From contig CALMPB010000404.1 of the NCBI GenBank assembly GCA_937871985.1, positions 1-9,584 on the forward strand: a stretch of 9,584 nucleotides of DNA, read 5' to 3'. A program made the translations under genes and the position numbers. Below, in pieces: positions 1 through 5,498 of the stretch (position 1 is the first letter of the stretch; each line of letters starts with the position of its first letter). Under the pieces are notes generated by a model, which had not been told where the DNA came from, ran no database searches, and saw only the letters and a list, made by a program, of their open reading frames with translations. Source of the DNA: an uncultured Burkholderiaceae bacterium (GTDB lineage Bacteria > Pseudomonadota > Gammaproteobacteria > Burkholderiales > Burkholderiaceae).

Positions 1-52
1 TATCGGCCTCCGAAGCCGAGGGTCGTGGGTTCGATCCCCGCCAGCCGCGCCA
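1..52 (+). tRNA. tRNA-Arg(CCG), 3' part only (5' end lies outside the window)
   Basis: The anticodon arm can be folded as a 5-bp stem (3-7 with 15-19) around the 7-base loop 8-14, giving anticodon CCG at 10-12 (arginine). The T arm folds as 25-29 with 37-41 around a TTCGATC loop (30-36). The 3' acceptor strand is 42-48, followed by discriminator G49 and an encoded CCA at 50-52. The D arm and the 5' acceptor strand are cut off by the window edge. Its position directly before a defence gene cluster suggests that its 3' end served as an island attachment site. That is inference: no integrase gene and no second copy of the tRNA end were seen in this window. Confidence 0.9.
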
Positions 53-73
53 AATCTCATCTCGTCGGTGAGT

Positions 74-101
74 AGCCAATCACAAGGGCAGTTGATTGGC
101 T
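74..101 (+). terminator. Hairpin just downstream of the tRNA, possible weak terminator
   Basis: A perfect 9-bp inverted repeat (AGCCAATCA at 74-82, TGATTGGCT at 93-101) encloses a 10-base loop and begins about 22 bases after the tRNA CCA end. The position suits transcript termination or 3'-end processing of the tRNA. However, it is followed by TCGAC rather than a T run, so it is not a textbook Rho-independent terminator. It could instead be a protein-binding inverted repeat or a remnant of the attachment region. Confidence 0.35.
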
Positions 102-414
102 TCGACGTAGCCAGCTCGAGCAAGTTTTACAGGGCACGGCGGCTCTTTGGACCAATGGTCTGAAGGGATGCCGCGGGGTTTCATGTGCCTTGGCTGTGCC
201 CAGGCTGTGCCATGCCCCTTGCGCGCTAAGCCCTCTATCGACCTTTGGTCTCGTGCCAGGACGCTTCTCCGATTCCGACACCTTGCGTTGCAAGCTCCAA
301 CGATGGAGCGCGTAAGCCTACTTCGCCGCGTGAGCTGTCCTTCGGCTGCCGCAGCTCAGTCGAAGCTATGGGTCGGCGACCAGTCACAGAACCGCTTGAG
401 AAATGCCGGAGGAA
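102..414. other. Stretch without a recognisable gene between tRNA and SOS promoter
   Basis: Short open frames occur on both strands, but none has a convincing ribosome binding site, recognisable domain or protein-like composition. Small structures seen are an 11-base near-palindrome (GACCAATGGTC, 150-160) and an 11-base-period direct repeat (GGCTGTGCC at 192-200 and 203-211). There is also a loose inverted repeat (CTTCG near 340, CGAAG near 360). The stretch probably represents island-boundary sequence. No integrase remnant could be recognised. Confidence 0.5.
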
Positions 415-441
415 TTGTCGACAATACTGTATATTTATACA
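415..441 (+). promoter_or_regulatory. Candidate sigma-70 promoter overlapping the LexA box
   Basis: A TTGTCG element at 415-420 could serve as -35 (TTG conserved). A TATACA element at 436-441 could serve as -10, with a somewhat short 15-base spacer. An alternative -10 is TATATT at 430-435. Either -10 lies inside the LexA operator, so LexA binding would block RNA polymerase directly. Transcription would then start near 448, leaving a leader of about 190 bases before the preferred nuclease start codon at 640. The operator is clear; the exact promoter elements are uncertain. Confidence 0.45.
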
Positions 442-444
442 GTC
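425..444 (+). promoter_or_regulatory. LexA-binding site (SOS box)
   Basis: The 20 bases TACTGTATATTTATACAGTC match the E. coli SOS-box consensus (TACTGTATATATATACAGTA) at 18 of 20 positions. The essential CTG-N10-CAG core is intact (CTG 427-429, CAG 440-442). The site is an 18-base palindrome with perfect 8-bp arms (426-433 and 436-443) around a TT centre. It is the AT-rich island in an otherwise GC-rich region. The only suitably placed downstream gene is the Lamassu-like operon, so this site most likely makes that operon repressible by LexA and inducible by DNA damage. Confidence 0.88.
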
Positions 445-639
445 ATGATTTCACTCTACGCCAAGACCTCGGTTTGCAGTGAACGTCGCGCTGCCATTCC
501 CGCACACACGAACGCTCGGTTCCATCAGCGCAGCAGGCCCACGGGCATCGTTCAAATTCGAGATCAAACTTTCCAACTCGCGCTCGTAAATCTGTTACAA
601 GAACGGCGCGCGAAATGCGGGGAGGACACCAACGATTCG

Positions 640-1806
640 ATGGACACGATCCATGACAAGGCACCGAGGGAAATCGTAGGTCGCACCACGGTATCGCGAT
701 TTCGAATGCAGTTCCAGGCGGCCGCTTACGCGGCCCTTGAGATTCTGAGCGGCAAGGAAGTCGACCGTATCTACTGCGACTATCACGACGATTTCGTCGT
801 GCGTCGCACCGTCGCCGGCGTTGTCGAGTACCACTTCTTTCAGGTCAAAACCAAAGGCAAGGCAAATCAGCAATGGGATGTTGCCGAGGTGTTCGCGCTC
901 AAGAAGAAGGGCGCCCTGGACACCGAAGCGAAGATTGAGGCGATTCGAAAGAGCATCGCCGGCAAGCTGTTCGTGCACACAGTCGAGTTTGGTGAGCAGT
1001 GCCGAGCGGTCACCATCCTTAGCAACGTGCATTTCGATGACGACGTCCACGAAGTCGTGGCCGACTTAGCCGCCGGATCGTCCAGCAAGAAGTACATCAG
1101 CCAGTTCATTGGCAAGTTTGCGGACATCGTCGCCCCGGGCAAGACCATGTCATCCGATGAGGTCGAGGCTGCCCGGAAGAAGCTGTCGCTGCTGGCCAAT
1201 GTGCAGCACATTGGCGACACGCTCGATGCTTTCGCGGTTGCTGCACACAACGCCATCTGGAGGCACAGCGAAATTGAGTTGCATCAGCATGAGGTAGAGC
1301 GCATCGCGACCAGCTTGGTAACGCTCGTCGAGGAGAAGTCTTGTGCCCCTATCAGCGGGCTCTCCAAATCGGGCATCGACTTGGCAGCCAGCGTTGGCCT
1401 CGAGGATTTGCTCAAGGTCCTGAGCATCTCCACGCAGGTGTACCAAACCCTTGTGGACGGGGGCGACCCCGCGGCCATCAAGGCCGCATCCATCTTGCAG
1501 CGAAAGCTAAAGGAGGTCGGCGCCACCGAACCAATGATCGAGACCGCCTCGCGAGCCAAGGTGTCCTGGGATATGTGGGTGCGGAAAGCCCGGCATGACT
1601 CTCCCGAGTTCACCTTCGACGTCTTGACCGAGGAAATCGACAGCAAGTGCAAAAGCTGGCTGCTCGCGGGCGGCGCGCTGGCAGACCTTGAGAACTCCAT
1701 TCAAAGCATCCTGAACTCAAGCATCGGCAAGAAGTTCCCGACGCTTGACACTGACCTAGTGTTCGGTGCGTTCTGCGCGGCGGTCGTCAGAAGGTCGGCA
1801 CGATGA
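640..1806 (+). CDS. lmuA: LmuA-like nuclease effector of a Lamassu system (DUF4297 / Cap4-type dsDNA endonuclease)
   Basis: Predicted effector that cuts DNA when released by its SMC-like partner. From ATG 640 the product has 388 residues, typical for Cap4-type LmuA/DdmA. The opening PREIVGRTTVSRFRMQFQAA (residues 9-28) resembles DUF4297 N-termini. The nuclease core shows YHDD with D50/D51, then a strand with E63, then FFQVKTK with Q68-V69-K70, a PD-(D/E)xK variant with Gln in the (D/E)xK place. The remaining ~300 residues are mostly helical and probably contact the other subunits. Start choice: in-frame ATGs at 403 and 445 would place the SOS box inside, or directly against, the coding region and add a 65-79 residue N-terminus unlike the family. 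ATG 640 follows GGGGAGGA at 619-626, though the spacing is slightly long. The stop overlaps the next start (ATGA, 1803-1806). Family assignment rests on the motifs plus the two downstream genes. Confidence 0.8.
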   Translation: MDTIHDKAPREIVGRTTVSRFRMQFQAAAYAALEILSGKEVDRIYCDYHDDFVVRRTVAGVVEYHFFQVKTKGKANQQWDVAEVFALKKKGALDTEAKIEAIRKSIAGKLFVHTVEFGEQCRAVTILSNVHFDDDVHEVVADLAAGSSSKKYISQFIGKFADIVAPGKTMSSDEVEAARKKLSLLANVQHIGDTLDAFAVAAHNAIWRHSEIELHQHEVERIATSLVTLVEEKSCAPISGLSKSGIDLAASVGLEDLLKVLSISTQVYQTLVDGGDPAAIKAASILQRKLKEVGATEPMIETASRAKVSWDMWVRKARHDSPEFTFDVLTEEIDSKCKSWLLAGGALADLENSIQSILNSSIGKKFPTLDTDLVFGAFCAAVVRRSAR

Positions 1807-2282
1807 GTTCTGCCGAGTTTTTCAGCGAGGCCAGGCGGCTAAACCTGAAGCTAAACGTGTCGGGGGAAGGGCCGTCTCCGACGCACACGCTTGACAACGA
1901 AGCGCTCTTTCAATTGCCCCTTCTTGCGATGACCATCTTGGCCATCTCGAAGGGACTGTCTAAGCCTCAACTGCCTGAGATAGGTCAGTTGGTCGGCGAA
2001 TGCCTGGAGCGTACCGTCGCTGGCTTCAAAGGGTCATCGCAGGAAATCGGCTGGTCGGGCAACCTTCGCATTCGGACAATCAAAGCGCTTACCTTCCTGG
2101 AGTCGACCGGTCAGGTCACTATCGACGAAGTGACCCGGCGAGTGTCCGCCACCGACCTCGGGAAGAGGGTCTACAACGGTGCAGTAGATGGGGACAGCCT
2201 TCTTGCCGTCTCCATGAGAACAATTGAGCTCAGTTACCAGTACATCAGGGATGAAGCTCGGGCCAGGGGGGAAGTGAATTGA
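1803..2282 (+). CDS. lmuC: LmuC-like middle component of a Lamassu / ABC three-component system
   Basis: Small 159-residue protein between nuclease and SMC-like ATPase. This is the place and size of LmuC (DdmB), which bridges ATPase and nuclease in Lamassu complexes. Residues 33-75 look helical. Residues about 85-127 (from NLRIRTIKALTFLESTG through ATDLGKRVYNG) have a winged-helix-like pattern: a helix, a turn, a beta hairpin, then a 'T-DLGKR' segment as often seen in wHTH domains. No catalytic motif is visible. An AGAAGG ribosome binding site (1789-1794) lies 8 bases before the ATG, inside the end of the nuclease gene, and both ends overlap neighbours by 4 bases. This indicates translational coupling and matched stoichiometry. 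The assignment is mainly from context, since this subunit diverges strongly across systems. Confidence 0.68.
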   Translation: MSSAEFFSEARRLNLKLNVSGEGPSPTHTLDNEALFQLPLLAMTILAISKGLSKPQLPEIGQLVGECLERTVAGFKGSSQEIGWSGNLRIRTIKALTFLESTGQVTIDEVTRRVSATDLGKRVYNGAVDGDSLLAVSMRTIELSYQYIRDEARARGEVN

Positions 2283-4087
2283 GGCTGAAGTCACTGCAGA
2301 TCGAGCCCCTGGGCGAAGCGGGGTGGGAAAGTCCCCTTTTGAAGTTTGGCGACCGGACAACGATGCTGTTCGCGCCCAATGGCAGCGGCAAGACGCCGGT
2401 CATCCGCGGGCTCGCGTCGGCGCTGGGATTTCAAAACAAGTTTCGGAACGACATCCTTGAGAAGTGCAAGGCAGTTGTTCTAAATGCGGAGTCAGAAGGC
2501 AAGCTTCTTAGGATTCGCAGGTTGATTGGGGCGACGAACAACGAGTTCTACGCGACGATTGAATTCGATGGCGAGGAGACCGAGCATCACTCGGAGGGGC
2601 CCTTTTCCGTCGCGCTGTTCAACCTGCTCGGCCTCAAGCCTCCTCGGCTGGTCTCGAACAGGGGGGAGGAGGCGCAGCCCTACATCTCGACGCTGCTGCC
2701 GGTCTTCTACTTGATTCAGGGCTACGGGTATTCGGCCGCATACAAGTCGCCCAATGCTTTCATTGAGGATCAGTTTGCTGAGATGGTTCGCTTCGCCTTT
2801 GGCTTGAATCCAAAGCACTCGTACGAGGTCAAGAAAAACCTTATCGAGGAGAAGAGCGCCCTCGAGGCGCAGACGCGCAAGATCGTCGGGGCGCAGCGAG
2901 TGCTGGAGTACCAAAGTCGCGGCGTAGACGACAGCGACGCGCACCAAGAGGTGTTGCAGCGCACGGCGGAAGACCTGACAGGGCAAATCGACGCGCTCCG
3001 CGCATCGGTCGACGCGAAAGGCACAGCGAGCTCTGCGCTCACGGAGATGCTGCGTCAGAAAGATGTCCAGATCCGCGCGAAGCAGCTGGAACTCTTCGAC
3101 TTGCAAAACCGCGTGGCGGGCATTGAGACTATCCGCGCGGAGATTGATGGAGAGGTCAAGACGCTCGGCCTGAACGAGGAGGCCAGGCGCGTATTCACGT
3201 CATTCCAGGAAATCTGCCGCGTTCCAAACTGTGGACTGTTCTTGGGCAGCACCGAGTCGTACGGCAAGAACCTTCTGTACCTCAAGGACCAAATCAAGGA
3301 CCTTGAGCGCAACAGCCTGCGCGCCGAGATTCGAGCTGAGCAGCTACAGGAGCGGCTCGATGAGCTCAGCGGTGAGCGAAAGACGCTTGCCGACAGTCTC
3401 GAATCACCCGTCACCTCGGGGGTCGACCAGTTGGTCACGGCCGTACAGGCCCTGACCAAGCAGCTCGTCGACGTTCAGTCCGAGCTTGGGCGTATTGCAG
3501 CGCTCAAGAATGAACGGTCGAAACTCTTCAAGTTGGAACAAGAACGGGCTCGAATTCAGGATCGCATCGACGAGCTGTCCAACACGGGCAGAGCGGACAA
3601 CGACTTCAAGAAGCTGCGGCTGACCCTGCGCGAGCTCACCGTTAAGTGGATGCAGACGCTGGTGACGCAGAACGTGTCGACGAACGTGGACATTGATCTG
3701 AACCTTCGATTCACGTTCGGTGGTGAAACGATAGAGACCATTGGTAGCGGCGGAACCAGCAGCACAACGATTCGCTTGGTCCTTGCCATTCACGCGGCTC
3801 TGTTCGAGGCATATCTGTCCGTCAGGTCGCGCCCGTTCCGCTTCCTAATCCTGGATACCCCGAAACAAGAGGAGCTTCACACCGCCGACTTGGCGCAGTA
3901 CCTGAAGGAGCTGGAGAAGATGTGCGAGGCGAACAACGCGCAACTGATCTTCTCGTCCACTGAGTACGACCATCCTACGGGTGTAAAGGACATGCGTTGG
4001 CTTCCTATGTATCGTGGCCCCGACAAGCCGATGTACCTTGGCAAGCGGGAAGACTCTTTGCTCGATGACACATCGACAGAGTGGTAG
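2279..4087 (+). CDS. lmuB: LmuB-like SMC/Rad50-type ATPase of a Lamassu system
   Basis: Predicted DNA-sensing ATPase (LmuB/DdmC), 602 residues. Walker A is FAPNGSGKT (31-39). Long coiled-coil arms run about 183-300 and 325-435, rich in E, Q, L and R. Between them is a short apex with C313 and C318 (CRVPNC), reminiscent of a Rad50-type hook but with C-x4-C spacing. The ABC signature is IGSGGTSSTT (488-497). Walker B is RFLILDTPKQEE (521-532), where the usual catalytic Glu after Asp526 is Thr; E531 or E532 lies nearby. The start is TTG at 2279, overlapping the previous stop (TTGA) and preceded by AGGGGGGA at 2265-2272, six bases upstream. The next ATG (2363) would remove the first strand before the P-loop. 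Established knowledge: Lamassu SMC proteins recognise aberrant DNA and license the nuclease. Other AAA_15/AAA_23 or RecF/RloC-like ATPases are alternatives, but gene order favours LmuB. Confidence 0.82.
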   Translation: MRLKSLQIEPLGEAGWESPLLKFGDRTTMLFAPNGSGKTPVIRGLASALGFQNKFRNDILEKCKAVVLNAESEGKLLRIRRLIGATNNEFYATIEFDGEETEHHSEGPFSVALFNLLGLKPPRLVSNRGEEAQPYISTLLPVFYLIQGYGYSAAYKSPNAFIEDQFAEMVRFAFGLNPKHSYEVKKNLIEEKSALEAQTRKIVGAQRVLEYQSRGVDDSDAHQEVLQRTAEDLTGQIDALRASVDAKGTASSALTEMLRQKDVQIRAKQLELFDLQNRVAGIETIRAEIDGEVKTLGLNEEARRVFTSFQEICRVPNCGLFLGSTESYGKNLLYLKDQIKDLERNSLRAEIRAEQLQERLDELSGERKTLADSLESPVTSGVDQLVTAVQALTKQLVDVQSELGRIAALKNERSKLFKLEQERARIQDRIDELSNTGRADNDFKKLRLTLRELTVKWMQTLVTQNVSTNVDIDLNLRFTFGGETIETIGSGGTSSTTIRLVLAIHAALFEAYLSVRSRPFRFLILDTPKQEELHTADLAQYLKELEKMCEANNAQLIFSSTEYDHPTGVKDMRWLPMYRGPDKPMYLGKREDSLLDDTSTEW

Positions 4088-4199
4088 AGGCCAGCCGCCA
4101 CGGAATCTAGAACTTCATCGCGGATGAGGGCGCGGGCATAGTTTTAGGTCGGCACATGGTAGGTGCCGCAGACGATATGCCGAAGAGTTCCTCGCCACA
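4088..4199. other. Gap between the Lamassu-like operon and the second gene pair
   Basis: 112 bases with no gene. No hairpin followed by a T run is seen after the ATPase gene, and no clear -35/-10 pair. Read-through from the SOS-controlled operon into the next genes therefore cannot be excluded. Confidence 0.5.
4150..4168 (+). repeat. Perfect 6-bp inverted repeat before the DUF5677 gene
   Basis: CGGCAC (4150-4155) and GTGCCG (4163-4168) form a perfect stem around a 7-base loop, 31 bases before the start codon at 4200. It could be an operator, an mRNA hairpin affecting translation, or chance in GC-rich DNA. No T run follows it. Confidence 0.35.
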
Positions 4200-5498
4200 A
4201 TGGAAAACATGCCAGCGAAGCGACCCCATCCAGCAGCGGAGTTCCATCATGCTTACTTGGCAGCACTGCGAAGTCAAACCGAGCCAGCGCATGTACTCGC
4301 TGGCGTTTTGGCTAGGAAGCTTCGCGAGCAAGGGATCGATGGCTCAAAGCACTTTGCCGCCATCAAACGCGCCGCCGAGCAGCTACTGTCTGCGCCATCA
4401 GCCGCCGACAAGTCGAGCTTCGATTTGGCGCTGGACGACAAGATTACAAGCGGGCGCAACGTCACTATTCACCTGGATGGCACGGACCTTGAACTGGTAG
4501 TTGAAGGGATCACCAGTGTCATTGAAGCCGCATCCCAGGACATCTTCGGCTCGCTGAGCGAAGCTGCCTTGCAGGACGTCCTCAAGAACCCTGCAGCCCG
4601 CCTGCTTCACCTGAGAAATGAGCGTGACGCTTTCATGCGGCGGCTCGAATTGACTTGGGCCGAACCCTTCAAGCTGCTCGACATTCATGTGGCTCTTTGC
4701 GAAGAAATCGGCGAGGTGCGGAATGACTGGCTCAGAAGCCAGCGACGCAGAGCCAGGGACATCGCGGTAGTGGACGTTGTCACGCGGCTGCACGGTCGGG
4801 CCGTACAAGTCGCGGGGGAGGTGCAGGCGCTATTGCGCAACGGATTCGCTGATGGTGCCATGTCACGCTGGCGAACAATGCACGAATTGACGGTCACAGC
4901 AATGCTGATCGCGGAGCGAGGTCCAGACGTGGCGGAGCGCTACATCGCACACGTTGATGCAGACTCCATCAAATCTGCCCGTCAGTATCAGCGGTTCGCC
5001 ACCCTCCTGCAGCATCGACCAATATCTGCACGCATCCAGAAGCGTTTGGATGCTCTGGCAGTCGATCTCGAGCGCAAGTACGGCAAGCCATTCCTCAATG
5101 ACTACGGCTGGGCCGCGGACACGCTAAGGAATCCAAACCCGACCTTTGCCAGCATTGAGGCTGCGGTCGACCTAAATCGCCTGCGGCCGTACTTCAAACT
5201 GGCGAGCAACACGGTACACGCCAGCGCAAAAGGCACATTCTTTCGCTTGGGCGTTCTCGGCGACCAAGACGGCATCCTGGCGGGCGCCAGCAACGTGGGC
5301 TTGCAGGAAGCCGGTCGGCTAGCGGCTCTTTCACTGGCTCAAATCACGACGGTTCTGCTTTTGATTCATCCGAACACCGACAGCATCATCTGGTCGCGTG
5401 TACTCGGAGGCCTTTCATCGAAGGTTGAACTGCAATTCGTAAGGGTGCAGCGACGCATCGAGCGAGAAGAGCGTCAGCTTCGAAAGGGAGAAGCATGA
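4200..5498 (+). CDS. DUF5677-like helical protein, function unknown
   Basis: 432-residue, mostly helical soluble protein with no signal peptide. Residues 155-270 carry the pattern I associate with DUF5677: a helix around NDWLRSQRRRARDIAVVDVV, then RNGFADGAMSRWRTMHEL (213-230). A later segment, YFKLASNTVHASAKG (331-345), contains H340. Within the central helix R223-W-R-T-M-H228 fits the spacing R-x4-H used by HEPN ribonucleases; this is only suggestive, as DUF5677 has no established activity that I know of. Residues 1-150 are less conserved-looking. A hydrophobic stretch at 374-390 is more likely a buried helix than a membrane span. The start is weakly supported: GAAGAG lies 12 bases upstream, and ATG 4209 is an alternative. 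The stop overlaps the next start by 4 bases, so it is probably made together with, and may work with, the nuclease-NTPase that follows. Confidence 0.75.
   Translation: MENMPAKRPHPAAEFHHAYLAALRSQTEPAHVLAGVLARKLREQGIDGSKHFAAIKRAAEQLLSAPSAADKSSFDLALDDKITSGRNVTIHLDGTDLELVVEGITSVIEAASQDIFGSLSEAALQDVLKNPAARLLHLRNERDAFMRRLELTWAEPFKLLDIHVALCEEIGEVRNDWLRSQRRRARDIAVVDVVTRLHGRAVQVAGEVQALLRNGFADGAMSRWRTMHELTVTAMLIAERGPDVAERYIAHVDADSIKSARQYQRFATLLQHRPISARIQKRLDALAVDLERKYGKPFLNDYGWAADTLRNPNPTFASIEAAVDLNRLRPYFKLASNTVHASAKGTFFRLGVLGDQDGILAGASNVGLQEAGRLAALSLAQITTVLLLIHPNTDSIIWSRVLGGLSSKVELQFVRVQRRIEREERQLRKGEA

Noticed and set aside
192..211. Two copies of GGCTGTGCC at 11-base spacing, considered as iterons or a small repeat array
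   Set aside because: Only two short copies and no further units, so probably chance.
57..293. Minus-strand frame of 78 codons next to the tRNA, considered as an integrase remnant
   Set aside because: No tyrosine recombinase motifs (R, HxxR, Y) are visible and the composition is not protein-like. It also crosses the hairpin at 74-101.
147..482. Plus-strand 111-codon frame ahead of the nuclease gene
   Set aside because: No ribosome binding site or recognisable domain. It runs through the SOS operator and is in a different frame from the nuclease.
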